A DNA stretch of 64,000 nucleotides from Diphasiastrum complanatum (GCA_029204225.1 CM055106.1:36919946-36983945); one strand, 5' to 3'. Numbered from the stretch's first letter, positions 46,001 through 60,600 are shown. Numbers and translations are program-made. The notes: generated by a model from the letters alone, not told the origin.

Positions 46001-49000
46001 TCCTCACAGTAGTAAACATCATTTGTTTCAGTCAAGCTTCTTGGGATCGGTTAAATGAGTCTAAAACCAAGGTGTTAGCTAAAGGATTTTGCCTTGGACT
46101 CAATCTATTTAGTGTGTTGGTGAGGAATTGGTCCCACCACATTATCTTTTTGCACCGAGAGTTTTTTTGTAAAAAATTTCAGGAAAAGTCTTCATTACAA
46201 ATGGATAGTTTTTATTTGTAGAGTGTGTAGCTACTACTCTGTATTGAGTTTGAGCGTTGTCCGCACCAAGGAGAAGAGTCCTTTTGTTTGCGATAAGACT
46301 TTGCTTCACTTGAAAGGGTGCATGAATAATCGTTTACGGAATCAATTATTAGAGCTAAAAGAATTGCGATAGCACACTTGTGTCAAGCTGGCTGCAAATG
46401 GACGTAGACCCAGAGAGGCTTATGATCAAGCTGAGACAATTGATTGTCACCGAGAACAGGGACAGGGAGACCCAAATCACATTCAATGTTTCTTTGAATT
46501 TGACATAGAGTTCTCCTTTTGCTGAACCCGAGGGTAGCAAGGAACCCTCTTGGAAGTAAGAGGAGCATTGTTGTAGACTGTGTTTGTAGACTATTGGATC
46601 TGGCTTGCATACATTTTCTTGTGTTCATGCCATGATACGTTAGGATATATCAATTGTGGATTATGTAATCTATTATGATTTGGGAATGTTCCAGATTCTT
46701 ATGTATCACGGACATCTTATAATTTGAGTCCTGACACTACTAGTGGCACTTTCCTACTTTTCATGCATGTAATTATTATCATGGTGCTGTTTTTTAACAT
46801 TTTCCCTATTGGCAAGTTGCATTAAGAGTTGAAATTATTCAAGCTCACAAACACAATTTGCGGTTTTGATTCCTTGTAACCAGACAACGAATGTGTTAGA
46901 TTTAAATTGTTTTTATACTTTATGATTCTATCTACTAATGTTTAGTTCTCACCATTTGGATTTAAAAAATGGGGAATTTTTTTCTGAAACAGTAGGGGCT
47001 TCCTCCCTTCAACATGAACAAAACATTTGGAAGATCAACTGAAACAAGGGCATTCTGAACGTCAAGGACATAAAGGATGGACATTTAACTAGTGCATTTT
47101 ATTCTCTTTTTGAGACTATATGGAACCAATGAAACAGGCCCAAACAGGTCTAAAATATTCACACGTGTTAAATTGTTGCTAGTGTCAGTGTATATATGAT
47201 GTTCCTACCTCTCTGCCTAGATTATCTAATATTACACAATCAATTAACAATCTTCCACAAAAGATAGCAAATGAAGCCACATGTAGGTAATGGCTTAAGC
47301 CCTATATGCAGTAGCAATGAAGTAACTGTTTTTATCACAAAGCCCAAGTATGCCAAATGGTGGCATCAAAATGTGTCTATGAAAATCGCTCCAAATATGT
47401 ATATACCATATCCGGCCAAGCTTATGGACCGAGAAAGGCTTCAATGTGAACATTTTGGCACCAACTATTAAGGACTAATGTTGTGTCAATAGAATTGATG
47501 CAGCTAAGTGTAAGCCCTCCTACTGCACCAGTGGGCCAAGAAGGAAGATACCATACCAAATAGTGCCATATAAAACGATTCAGATATACAATGACGTCTA
47601 GCAGCAATGTTAGAGAATGTCTCAAATATTCCCAAGGACCAAGATGTCGAGCACTAGTGAAGAGAACCTGAGCAAATACATCCCATGCTAGTTGTGTAGA
47701 CCAAGAATGTTGTAAAGCAGCAACAATCATAAAATGTGTCTTATGAGAACCATCCTTGCCAATCATGTCAACCACGTGCTCAATGCACTGAAACTAACCC
47801 TGCATGCTGAAACATCGTAAAAGTAGACTCCTATATGCAACAGGAGCCATAGTATTTCATATCATATATACAAAGAAAAGCATGGTGAGACTTATCAAGC
47901 TTTATAACTATATACTTGAATCATGAAACTGAGATGTGTTAGACTCACTAATAACAGTAGGAGCGTGATGTATCTCATGGTAGATTATATGCACCTCAAT
48001 TGCAACAACCTTCTACTTGTTTTGGATCGCTACCATTGAACTATATCATCATGTACTCCATCCAACTTTGAACATATATGTGACTCTCCCTCATATGTAA
48101 GAGGTGGCTACTTTGAAAAGGAAAGTTCATCGAGAAACAAAATAGGAAGAGACATGCACCTGATCCTCATTTGGAAAATCATGTAGTCCCTCTATAGAGA
48201 CTAGTACCTAATGAAATACAATTTGATTGTCCTAGATATGTATGCATAACAACATGCTCAAAAGGTGACACCACAATTGGTAAATCTTATGACCATGTGT
48301 ATGATCCTTTTCTACAAAAGAAGTTACTCCCACCATAATAGTATGTAACTCATTATAGCTGAATCTCATACAGGAATATAGGAGGTAATATGATGTAATG
48401 GCCCATCTAAGTAGAGCACAAAGGGACAGAGCTTTAATGGCATACATAATTGCCCTGGTGATGTGCTTGTAAACTTCACTATTGGTATTGGCGTGCTTCT
48501 ACATGTTTCACCTCTAGGCAGACATGTAGTGGGCTTGGAGGCTAAAACCAATTTGTGCATCCAGGTTCTCATTCCTAGATTAAGAGAATCCTAGGTTGCT
48601 GTGTGCATGAGCTCTTAATAATTACAATAGTATGCATTGTGTAAATCTGTGAAGGATGAGAAGCACGTACGTGTAGAGAATATAATATATTAGCATAGTG
48701 TGTCTTTTGCTTGGTTGCTTGACAATAAGGCTGATAGCTAATTTTTTTTCTAATTGTTTGAATCACATGGTTAATGCAAAGGTCGTAAAGTTGTTACATC
48801 TGACCATTTTCCGCACTATCTTTCATTTCAGTTTAGTATTTATTGGTGAAGAATTTGCATGGAGGACTAGTGTATTTTGCATAAGTAAATAAATATCATC
48901 TGAGACATTTTCTAATTTATTGTCTTGCAAGTTGTGTATAATGTGGTTAATTTGCTTGTTTATTTCATAAAATACAATGATGATTACATATACTTGTGAG

Positions 49001-50040
49001 CCCATCAATCAATTTATTGTGAACATATTGTAGTTTGTCAATCAAAATTTGTATTCTTGTTGGCGGGTGAAGTTTTGGAGCAAATAAGTTGGCTTGACAA
49101 AATCCAAGAGTATTTATTAAGACTTGGCATCATGCATGTCTAAGTCCAAATTGCAAGCTTACTAGAATTAAACTTGGTCTGAAAAGATTTATTGGTTAAC
49201 TTAGGCCTAGAACTAAAAATGTAGAAGTTATAAAGTTGCCCTTAGACTTTTACATGGTGCTTAACTTGCAAACTTGAAATTAAAGTCCCATAAAAGAAAT
49301 GCAATGTACTTAATGTGATGATTCATAAAAGAGGTTCTATTTTGGACTTCAAAGTTTTGTATGCTATTTTCAATAGTTAGTTATGTGTTGCATATTTCTA
49401 CATTGCTTGCTTATAATGGGTTGTGTAAATTGCTAGGCGTTTAGTTTGGTTCATGGATTAAGTGGAGTGTGAGAATATAGTGTCGGGTGGTAGTTTATAA
49501 GTTTTGTCAAGTGTGTGGGCATGGAAGTTAGCATAACGATTACACTTAAATCCTTATGTCTTCATCTCTCGCATGCAAGTACATGTGAATGTTAGCTCTT
49601 AAGCTTTTAGTTTCTTGTTGAATTCGTTTTCTTAAATGTTGTTAGGAAAGTGGAAGGCTCCATATCAAAGGTTCCTCATAGGATTATATCATATTCGATG
49701 CTTGTATTACCTCAATTCTTGAGATATCTCGATAAAATAATCTTGATGCAATTCTAAAGCCAAGAACCATAATCATATTCCATGATTTTTTTGATAGGTT
49801 CATGATTAATTAAAAAACATTAAATAAACATTATGGAAGGAAAATTCATCAAAGACAAACATGTTTGTACAATGGAGTCACGAATAGAACATTAAAAACA
49901 AAATCTGGCTATGAAAATCTTGATACAATCTATGCAAAAGCTTGCTCGGGCAAGCTCACTCAAAATTTATACCTATCGACAACATATCATTACCATATTG
50001 ATGTATGATTGCTATTTTCTAATAAACATGAATGTGTAGT
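46001..50040. other. HEMA 3' region and gene-poor interval
   Basis: The HEMA 3' untranslated region probably ends within the first 300-700 bases. Beyond it only unsupported frames occur. The longest, 47775-47422 on minus with 117 residues, has no recognisable domain. No repeats with clear ends were seen. Confidence 0.5.
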
Positions 50041-50310
50041 GAAATGGCAGCACTGGAAAGCTCTGCAAAGAGTTATGAGGTACATTCAAGCTTCAAAGCA
50101 CTATGCTTTGAGCTACATTGATAATACAGAAGCTGCACTCACACTGATCACTTATTCAAATTCAGACTGAACAGAAAACGTGGATACTAGAAAATCCACA
50201 TCAGGTATATCTGTTTCTTTGCAAGACCCATTTCATGAAACAACAGAAAGCAGAAATGTATTTTGTTGTCCTCCATAGAATCCGAATATGTTGCAGCTAC
50301 ATCAGCCGAC
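50040..50310 (+). pseudogene. Copia RNase H fragment
   Basis: Reads HWKALQRVMRYIQASKHYALSYIDN, then DTRKSTSGISVSL and, after frameshifts, the SEYVAATSAD region with the last catalytic acid. Stops interrupt it. It runs into a tandem repeat at 50308. Confidence 0.85.
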
Positions 50311-50516
50311 ACTGCATTTTTCCTCGCATTTTCTGACAGGTGACAATTGGGAAAAAGCGACTCTGCATTTTTACATGCAGTTTATGATAGGCGACAATTT
50401 GCAAAAAGACGACACTGCATTTTTACATGCAGTTTATGACAGGCAACAATTTGCAAAAATAGTGACATTGCATTTTTACATGCAGTTTTTGACAGATGAC
50501 AAAAAGTGAAAAATGT
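50308..50516. repeat. Tandem repeat of 51-53 bp, four copies
   Basis: Copies begin at 50308, 50359, 50411 and 50464 with gac.ctgcattttt, and end in gacaatt.gcaaaaa. The first copy is the most divergent and overlaps the end of the copia RNase H fragment. Confidence 0.88.
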
Positions 50517-50557
50517 GTCACATTTTTACACAGGTTTCTACACAGGCGAAAAACCTT

Positions 50558-51054
50558 TGTTGGCAGCGGAGAGCGGTCCAATAGACGATGTGGCACGTCG
50601 TGCGCACCTGTGGGCCACGTGTGGGATCCCATCCCCACCACCTAGCCATCTTCCATCATTCCCCTTTGACCCAAAAGGGCTAGTACCAAAGGACAAGGGT
50701 ATTGTGTCTACAATGAGCTTATATGTGGGTGATGTTTTAGTCTCCATTTACTTATGGGACGAATATGAATAAATGAATAAATAAAAAAGACACCCCCACT
50801 TGCTTGTTCAGGACCAGAATTTTGGCTCCAATACCACCTCAGAGTTTGTCGGCAGCGGAGAGCGGTCCAGTAGACGATGTGGTGTGTCGTGTGCACCTAT
50901 GGGCCGCGGGTGGGATCCCATTCCCACCACCTAGCCACCCGCCATCATTCCCCTTTGACCCAAAAGGGCTGGTACCAAGGGACAAGGGTATTTTGTCTAT
51001 AATGAGCTTATATGTGGGTGATGTTTTAGTCTTCATTTACTTATGGGATGAATG
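50558..51054 (-). mobile_element. TRIM-like element: LTR, 54-bp interior, LTR
   Basis: Two direct repeats start at 50558 and 50847 with TGTYGGCAGCGGAGAGCGG and match closely for about 208 bp. The first ends ...AAGACA at 50792 (235 bp with TG/CA ends). The second stops about 27 bases short of that end. On the minus strand the 54-bp interior starts with a primer-site-like tggtattggagcc (50836-50824, degenerate tRNA-iMet complement) and ends with a purine tract, aagtgggggtg (50802-50793). This is the layout of a terminal-repeat retrotransposon in miniature. Confidence 0.7.
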
Positions 51055-53039
51055 CACTCTTTTTGGTGCCTTTACGGAAGCAGCCACTTTGTGCGTAGCT
51101 TGCATCCTCCGACATTATAGTGTGTCATCGCCACGTTGTAGCAGAGGATGAGGGTAGCGGGGTGGTATAGATGGCAGTCGTAATAGAGGGTTTTTAGTTC
51201 ATTGTATGCAAGATGGAGGGCGTCTAGAAGGGCATGTGGCAGTGCTTGATATGCTCTACGAGGGCTTTTGATGCTCGCTCTGGGGAACCTGTTGGCTTGC
51301 ACTTCGGCGCATACTGAACCTGCATTTGTTGTGAAGGTGAAGGGATAAAAAACATGTTCATACAAAGACAATTATTCAATAAGGTCAAAACACACCAACG
51401 ATTCAAGATGCTAATTGAAGAACATCGGAGATAGGGCAAAGTTAGGTTAGGTCACGCAGAGTCCCTATTTGCAACATTATTCATCAAAAAGTAGGAAGAC
51501 ATCAAAATCTGCACATGAACTTTAGAAAGTATACCAAGAAAGCTATCAAACTAATGGGCAAAAACACACAATTCAAAAGTTTAAGACTTTCGATTTAACC
51601 TAGTTGATTCTCAAGGTTAAAAATCATAATGTTGAAGTCAATCATATTTTGGTTAAGATAAATCATGTTAGTAAAGGTATCAAGCCTCTGTTTCTCAATG
51701 TAGATTATCTTTTCAATTTCAATTGAATCCCAAAATTTATTTGAGCACCTTAATATTTTTTTTCAATTAGAACCCAAATTTTGTATTAATGTAAAATATA
51801 AAATATAAAAAGAGTAATCGGGTTATGCTCTCTTATTTGTGGCAATTTCATACATGCTTTGTAATTTAAATGCTTTTCATAAAGAGATTGTGCTTACCGA
51901 TAAATATCTTAAATACCCAAAAAATTCGACTTGAAAAATATAACTAAATGTCCATCAAAGCATAAACGAATAATTACATATTGCACATATAACATCCAGT
52001 AAACATTTGACTAAATCAGTTGGAAAGGCGAGCTAAACATTAAAATGAATATCTGCAAATGCCAAAAAAGAGAGTGGCATTGAGTGAAACAAGTTCTCTG
52101 AAATAGACACAGTAAGTTGGATTTGCCAATCTCTCATAAGGAACACCCAAATCTACTACATCACTCCCTTGATATTACATTGCATTTTGTATTTCACATT
52201 TAACTGATTTCAATGAGCCAGATCGCCAAAATAAATCCTTTGAAGGAGTGACATTCTCCTAGAATCTTAGAGGGTTTTCTCTTGTTATCGTTAATCTCCT
52301 TAAAATTCACCACCCATGGAAATCTCAATGCTCCTACGAACTTGGAAAAAATGACTACCTACGCCTCTGCCATCCCATCGTTATCGTTATAATTATAAAT
52401 AAACATTGTTGTTTTGGAACAATATTCCCACAAGTTGAGCTCACAAGCAAGACATACTCAAACGGTGCTTGAGGGATTTGATGATCCTAGTCATGGATCT
52501 CATGCCCTCGTTTACTATGATATGTTCTCAATATCCTTGGATCTTTTTCATGTATTTCATATCTTAGTCTTCAATGTGGTTGACCACCATGAGCCCTTCT
52601 TGATATTTGACCTTGTGATGGGGTAATTTCCATGTGCTCAATAGCTAGCAAGCTCACCACACACTTGTAGAAGCAAAACCCTTAGCTTGTGAGGTTATTC
52701 CCTGCATATTCTTTTACTCAGAAATACCCATTTCAGTTGGTATGGATTTTAATGTGTGAGTGGTGGTAACAACCTTTTTTTTTTTGGATTTTGAGCCTCC
52801 TTGAGCTGGTTGGCCCTTTATTTCAAAATTTTTCCATTTATCAAAAATTTTATCTACAAGAGCCCATACGTGAAAAATAACATTGAGAAAACAAAATTAT
52901 ATTAGCAAATTTTGAAATTTCATTTATTAATTTTAAAAACTTTAAACCAAACATTCCATACTAAGCATAGAAAAGCAATTACCTAAAGTAAAAACTTTTA
53001 GAACAAACATTCTATGCTTAACGGAAGAATAGGCAAAGT
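51055..53039. other. AT-rich interval, no recognised gene
   Basis: Short frames only. The minus frames at 51.07-51.44 kb are open on account of composition and match nothing that I know. Confidence 0.5.
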
Positions 53040-53642
53040 GTGAAAGCTGCAAAAATAAAGTGGCATGGTGATCTGAATGAAATCCAAATTGGAAGCCTTG
53101 TTGCACTTCTAGCTTCAGAAAACAATGAAGGACATCCATTTTGGATTGCCAAAGTACTTGGTTTCATTCAAAAGAACAATCAGACAAAAGTAATATGTGT
53201 CCATTGGTTGCGCACCACTTCAACAAATGCTTTTTTGGGAAGGTACGATCTTGAAATGTTGCAAGTAGATCCAAAGGGCAAGAGAAAATGATTGCCAAAG
53301 AACCAACCGAATATTGATGATTTGAATTTACAAGATGTAGATGCTTTGGCTTTTAATTTTGAGTTAACAATGACCAATCATTTATGAAAGTCAACTATAG
53401 CCATACTGAATGAACGACTTGGATTAATGAGATAACCATCGTCATCAACTCGTCAACAACAGAGAAAAGCTGCCTTACAAGGTTTTTTATCAACATTGAA
53501 CGTGGATTTTGAAGACGATATGCCAATCGAGTCTGATGAAGAAGACGGGTCTTCCACCTCATCGGCTGAAAACGAGAGTGTTCAATATATGTCAAGTTCT
53601 GAATTGAGAGGCATCAGTGAAAATTCCTTAGAAAATGTACTT
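53040..53642 (+). pseudogene. BAH-like domain ORF relic
   Basis: The first 83 codons read IQIGSLVALLASENNEGHPFWIAKVL, VICVHWLRTTSTNAFLGRYDLEML and then a basic end. The pattern of a beta-rich G-x-x-V/W-x-A-K-V core followed by a VHW strand resembles BAH-like or tudor-like readers found at the C-terminus of some plant transposon proteins. A TGA follows at 53289. A continued, frame-shifted reading ends with an acidic serine-rich tail (DEEDGSSTSSAENES) and a stop near 53642. It is probably the tail of a decayed mobile-element gene. A host gene is less likely, given the stops. Confidence 0.4.
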
Positions 53643-54439
53643 TGAAAAAAAAAATAATATAATTTAAGCCCTTTTGTGTTTTAATGGCGTTTGGACTTCC
53701 AAAAATCATGTGTTGTCTTGAAATGTTATGCGGTATGTAATTATGATGGTTTTATGAAATCTGCACAAAAAAGCCTGCAGTGCTTCATTAAAAATAGACA
53801 CTTTTTAGCATTTTTTTAAAGTTGCAAATTAGAGAATCCTTAAAAAAAAACCATGATTTTGGCCTAAAACTAGGACCATTAAAAAATTCCGAAAAAGATT
53901 ACTCTTTTTTAGGTCAAAGTCCCAAAACAAATGTCATCATGTTTAATAGAGGAGAGATCTAAAGGTGTAAATTATGTTCCTCCTAGTGTTAAGGATATCA
54001 TGTTGCCATTTTTTCATTTTATGCTTTCAAATATTGTTTTCGAAATGTCTTTGATAGGAGACAAATAGATTGGTACCCAAGAAGCTTTGATAACAAGAGA
54101 GAGAAATTCATGCCCAAGAGCCTTTGAAAAATGTTGCATGTTTAAAGATGCCCAAGAAGGCCTTGTTTATTTATGATCACTATTAGAGGCTAGAAGGCAT
54201 TTTGTGTTTACTTGATTGCTGTTTGAGTTCATTCGGTTTTATGATGAGAAGTATTGAATTTGAAGTCTACAAATGCCAAGAATATTGTTAGATTGCAATC
54301 ATTGGCTCTCGAATTTGATCTTTTTAGAGACATCATGTCAGCTTGTTATATGATGAATATGTGAGTGAGTACATTATTGTGTTATCAACTTTACCTCAAT
54401 ATCTAGTAACATATTCATCAACAAAAATGTCGACTTACC
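53643..54439. other. Non-coding interval
   Basis: AT-rich sequence without a supported gene. Confidence 0.45.
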
Positions 54440-56387
54440 ACAATGTGAAGTTATGCTGCAACAAGAAGTGATTTATTCAATCATACCAAGCCTTGGGAGC
54501 TTGCTTAAGACCATACAATGCCTTATGCAATTTACATACCAAATGCTCTTTGCCTTGAAGGACGTAACTTTCTGGCTGATAAATGAATATGTCTTCTTGT
54601 ATGTATCCGTGAAGGAATGTTGTCTAGACGTCCATCTGGTGAATGTCCAGATCCTCTGCAGCAGCTATAGCCAGCAAGGTGCGAATAGATTGATGCTTTA
54701 CCACTGGACTAAAGGTGTCAGTGTAATCTATTCCATAAACTTGCTCAAATCCTTTGACCACTAAACGAGCTTTCCATTTGGATATTGATCCATCTGGCTT
54801 AAGCTTTAGCTTGAAGATTCATTAAGAGTCACTAGGCTTTATACCAACAGGAGGATTAACAAGACTCCAAGCCTTGTTCTTCATCAAGGAATGGTACTCA
54901 ACATCCATGGCAACTTTCCATTCGTTTGCATTGGGCATTGACAGTGCTTATGCAACAGTGGCAGGTTCATCATGACTGACGCCTGAGGGACAAAACGATC
55001 ATGTTGTTGTCGTTGTCTTGCAGACCTTCGAACCTCATGTGCTTGAGTTGATGTTTCTCCTGGATAACCGACTGGGATAGCTTCAGCTTGTGGTTGAACA
55101 GTCGTGGGTCTAGGCCCATCAATGATAACTGGAGTTCTTGGGACAAACTCCTACGTTAGAACATTTGTAGATCGATGCCTATCGATGGAAAAATGGAGCT
55201 GCTGTGACAGACTCCTGCATTGGCTACTTCTACTTGAAATTATGAAATTTGTCTTCAAGGAAGACAACATCGCGACTGACTGAGATCTGGCCTGTATCAA
55301 TATCATAGATACGATATGCCTTGTGTGACATTGAATAGCTGATAAAGATATACTTACGGCTTACTGGGTCTAACTTCTTTCTCAGATCAGATAGAATTTG
55401 AGCATATCAGAGACATCCAAATACACGTAAGTGTTTCAAACCTGGTTTGTAGCCATAGTAGGCTTCAAACGGTGTCTTGGAGTCAACTGCCTTTGTGCTG
55501 GAATAATTTTGCAAATAGCAGGCTGAAGAAATTACTTCAGCCTAAAAGTATTAGTGACAGAATGGACTTCGCTCTCTTGGCTTGTCCTCTCGGAAATTTA
55601 GTTCTAGGTGGTTTTCCTAGTAGACAATTTTCATAGACAGTCTGATTAACTATGCATGTACAAGATTGAACGCATGTTTAAATGACCTAGTCTTTGATGC
55701 CAAACATGAGCATCTATACTACTCACAGAAAGTGCATAATCATGACTCAAAATATACAAATTTTCTTCTATATGTGCAGAGAGGGTTTCATTGGAGTTCT
55801 CATCAAAAATAGTACATCGACTATCAATAAACAAAACTCTATATTCTTGATCTGTGATCTTGCTAATAGACAATAAGTTCTTTGTTAATTTGGGTATGTA
55901 AAGTACACCATTAAGTTGTCTAGTGATGTCATCAAGGAACTACAGTCGAATGGAGCCTTGTCCTTCAACTTTGTGTGAACTTGAGTCGCTGAAGAAAATG
56001 TACTTTGAATCTGTTGTTGTGAGAGTAGAAAATAGGTTCTTACATGGTGCTGTGAAGCACCTATACAATGACAAGTGTTTTTCCATCCTTTGTTTCCCAT
56101 GCTGGAAGCAGTTCAGGTTCTGTCAGTCTGGCAATAGAACCGTTTACGTATCCCCATAGGTCCTTCTCAATTAAGATCATCCTCGTCTTGAACTTCCACA
56201 TGTGGAAGTCATCTCCGTTAGATTTGTTAATCAAGCGGATCTCTGAGGTTGAACCTTCCATTAAAATTGAGGAATAGAGATTGAACACAAACAGAAGGAC
56301 CTAGCTCTATAGAACAAGAACGTATTAAGTTCTATTATGAATTCTAGACTCTAGTAACCCAATAAACCAGTGCTCTGATACCACATT
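54440..56387 (-). mobile_element. Ty1/copia retrotransposon, 5' half, broken
   Basis: On the minus strand a tRNA-iMet primer site (56383-56371, TGGTATCAGAGCA) is followed by gag starting MEGSTSEIRLINKSNGDDFH and MWKFKTRMILIEKDLWGYV. Then come the gag-pre-integrase box (HVWHQRLGHLNMRS, about 55715), integrase C-terminal sequence (YYGYKPGLKHLRVFGCL, about 55440) and RT up to HKALYGLKQAPKAWYD near 54475. The protease and most of the integrase core are deleted or unreadable, and many stops are present. RNase H and the 3' LTR are missing to the left. The 5' LTR begins at 56388; its outer end could not be found. Confidence 0.85.
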
Positions 56388-56863
56388 TGTTGGTATTTGT
56401 GACGGATGCTAATGCCAATAGGAATGAAATACAACTAATGAAAGCATAGTGGTGACTGTGTTTTTTTTAGTAGGATTGTGGATTACTTAGAGAACGGAGG
56501 TTGTGAGCTGTTCTTTTGTGTTGAAAAAGATTATCAGTGTAGGAGTCTTAAACTGCCGCGAAATAGAGATTGTAGAAACGATTAGGCATCTCAGACAGCC
56601 ATGCAATCCTCTAATATTGATAATATGATATGAAGAGAATGTAGAAATAATTTAGGCATTAGAGACAGCGATACATTTCTCTTTATGTTGATGTTTACAT
56701 AAGAGGAGTGAGACTTAATCTCATTCAAGAAGAATGCAAAAAGATGTAGAACAGTAGCTAATCTATATAATAAAGTTGTAGTAACAATAATCAGACCACA
56801 ATACAATTGCGTTGGTAAGCGCGTGATCCTACTTACAGATTCAAAACAATTGCTAAAGTTCTG

Positions 56864-57245
<382 letters not shown>

Positions 57246-57649
57246 TTTTGGCAAGCAATTTTGTGATCGAAGCGAGCATCTTCAGCAAACACAGAGAGTT
57301 AGAAGGATAGAGAACAATACCTCTTGTATTAAATGAAATAGCATCATACAGAAGACTTGAGGACTAGGCTAAACGTGAGAGAAAGAGATGAGAAGGTTAT
57401 GCCTCCTCACAAATAAAATCAGCCCCATTCACATTAGAAGGGTCTTAAAATGTCTTTCTCCATTAAGAGGTAATTTGGCCCTTTACCAAATTTATATCAA
57501 TGAGTATATTTTAAGTATATTTATAAATAGCCAACAACGCAACAATATCCATTAATTAATCTAGCATATCCTTGATACAAACCATATTTAGAATTAATCC
57601 ACAAACATGCATAAGCTCTGTGTGAAAATCATAAACCATGGGATCATAT

Positions 57650-60600
57650 ACAACAACTAAAAGAAGACACAATAGTATAGAGCTACGAGGTCCACCGACA
57701 AATGGACGTCAGGTAGAAGAATCTTGCATCACCTAGATGGACCATGCATGTTGGAAATAAACTTTCGACTGGCATGGCCACTACAGTTCTTCCTTTAATA
57801 TGACATTCCAGAACTCTTTGTGTGGTCACGACATTTACATGTCAAGGGTAGGTTCTACAGCGGGTTAGTGCAAAAAGAAGTTCTCTGTCCTTCAACATTG
57901 GTTGATGGATGAACATATTAGAATCTTGGTCGAGTCCCATGACTCGAAGGAAGATAAAGTATATATGGCCAGATAAGACTTTTTCTCCAAGAGACACTTT
58001 TGAAAATCAGGACATGTGCAAATCGGTTTACTGGCTATATGGACATCATAACAAATGTCATTTACTTTGGAAGTTTGCATCTCAATTTCAAATATTTCAT
58101 GCTTATTCTCCTCCATTACCTTTTTTGTCAATACATGGGCATTCAATGATAGTGCTCTTTTTATTCATTCCAATGCAACAAGTGACACACTTGGCCTATA
58201 CTTTGGATTGCGAGCATCATTTGTGGTAGGACAAGTTGAGGGTTGAGTGTCCTCATGTATTCCAGTTTGGGATGCATGGGCTTTTGACGGCCCACTTTCT
58301 TTGTTGAGTGGCTTTGTCTCAAGCTGAAACCCCCCCAAGGTGAGCATGTCTCCTTCTGTTTGTGTTAAATTTGTGCCATAAGCAACAGGCCAAAGGTTGG
58401 GTACCTTTGGAGGTATTGGAGAGATACATTTATTTGGATGCCACGCGTGAGTGCAATAAGTATTGCAGAACCACATCATTTGTTGTGTCTTGCCATTGGG
58501 ATGTGTTCTTGTAGATAAGAAACATGGGGCAGGACTCCCTTTTGTGGAATTTGAGAATAATTTACCACATTTACCTTGTCGTGGTAGCCAACCCAAGCAC
58601 TTTACACGACTATTTAAACTAGTTCTTCTAACTGCCCAAAAAGTATTGTGAACTTGTCGTTCAAGTACAATTTCCTCACCAACTAAGCAAGTTGTGGATG
58701 AGTCTGGTGAGCTCGTGCTAGGTGATTTTCCTAAGCCTGAAGTGCTTGCAACAAAATTTATTCGTCTTGGATGACCCTTCTCTCTACGATTAATAGTTTC
58801 AAAATTATACTCTGGCCTGTGGCTACTATTTTCTTCTACATCTACCACAATGGATGGTCGTCTTTTTCGACGTACTGTGTCTTTGTCTCCTTCCAAGGTG
58901 GTGTTTGTGTGGTGCATGGGGGTACCTTCCACTGCTTGTCGTATAGTTCCTATAACCTCTTTCAGCTTTGCTGGAATTCTGGACTCACTTCTACTGATTA
59001 GAGTTTCCAAGCTAGGGCCTTCTCTGACATGTCTGCCCTGCATGTAGGCATATTGTTTTGCACTATGTAAGAGGGCATTGGCCATGTCAGACACACATGC
59101 ATCATACAAAGAGATAATACTCTTATGACCCTCTTCCATGTATTGATTTAGACAAATTTGTTCGTGGTGTATTGGCTGCATCTGCTCCATCAAGAATCTA
59201 TACGAACCACGACAAGAGAGTCTTATAAGAAAAATTTATAAATTATAGATTAAAAAATTAGACGGTTAAAGATGCATCACTGGACTTACCGAAACCATGA
59301 AATCTCCCCAATGTGCAATTCTAACATTCCACCAACTCATCCAGCTATCCATCGATGGTAGGTCGGTGTCCCTCACTTTGCCAGTCCGCCACCATTGTCG
59401 AATCAACCTATATTGTGCAAGTGCCTCTTCTTTTGTGGCAGATGTTCTCCATTTCTCACATATAGCTTTGTGCTCCGCTTGATGATCTTTTAGAACAAAC
59501 TTCTTGGTGTGCATATGTAGGCTTTGCTCCCAGTGAAAAAGACACAATCGCTCTCGTCCAATCATTTCATTTTCTGGGCCTCCATTGAATACGGTGCGAA
59601 CTGCTCTCCAATTCGCTTGTGCCTCGTCTGCCATGAACCTGTGAAAATCTGCTTTCTTGTGCCCCGCACGTTCCATAACAGAGTTCAATAAATTCCAAAA
59701 TAGTACTTGAGACTCAATGTCTTCTTCTTTCATCTCACATGTGGCTATTGTCAATAGTTCCTAGATACTACAAATTACAAATTCAGCGAGTATCAGTGCC
59801 ACCAAGTGTGAATACATAATTTTGAATTAAACTTTATAGGTATCACACAAATATATATACCTTGGATCATATACATGGCACCCCCTTGTTGTCCAATTGA
59901 GGACTCGTCTGGTATGATCGAATTGTACCCATGCATTCCTCAGATCACCATTGCTAGTTCTCTGCATTCTAACCACAAGATCCACACCTGCTGCGGGACC
60001 CTTTGTGGACATCTTAAAAACAAAGCAACGCTCATCAGGTGGACCATGTCCTGGGAATCTACTACCATGAAAAAATTCATACATAGATCTTTTCTTTAGC
60101 AACAACAAGCTGTCCAGACCATCTCCTAAAGGACGAGAGGAGTTTCGAGCATTGGTTACCATTTTTCACAACCTGTAGAAAAAGAAACAACAAGCAAACG
60201 AATATGACATGAAACGAAGTGAAGATTTGTAGATAGACCCTGAAATACTTGCTCAAGCAGGAAAACACCTTCTGTTCTCCACCAGGGGAATGAGCTCCTC
60301 TAGAAAGTTTGTGAGCTCCACATCACCAACCCCCTCTTTTTCTTTTTTATCTTTCTTGAGCATTGATGAAATGATCAGCTCCTTCGCTATGCTCATTTGC
60401 ACTTTCCTTGGACCGGCACTCCTGTCTGCTCTAACCACCCTATCAACCAAATACCTTGTCTTCTCGATGCTATGTTTTGAGGTTCCGTGTTGCACTTCAT
60501 GTGTATGTTCTCCTTCGTGTATCATCAATCTGGTGAGACTATGATCTCTTGGCATTACATAAACACAATGCATGAACATGATCCCACACAAATCGTAGCC

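Noticed and set aside
47422-47775. 117-residue minus-strand ORF as a host gene
   Set aside because: No domain, start context, splice structure or homologous partner in the window. It is probably a random open frame.
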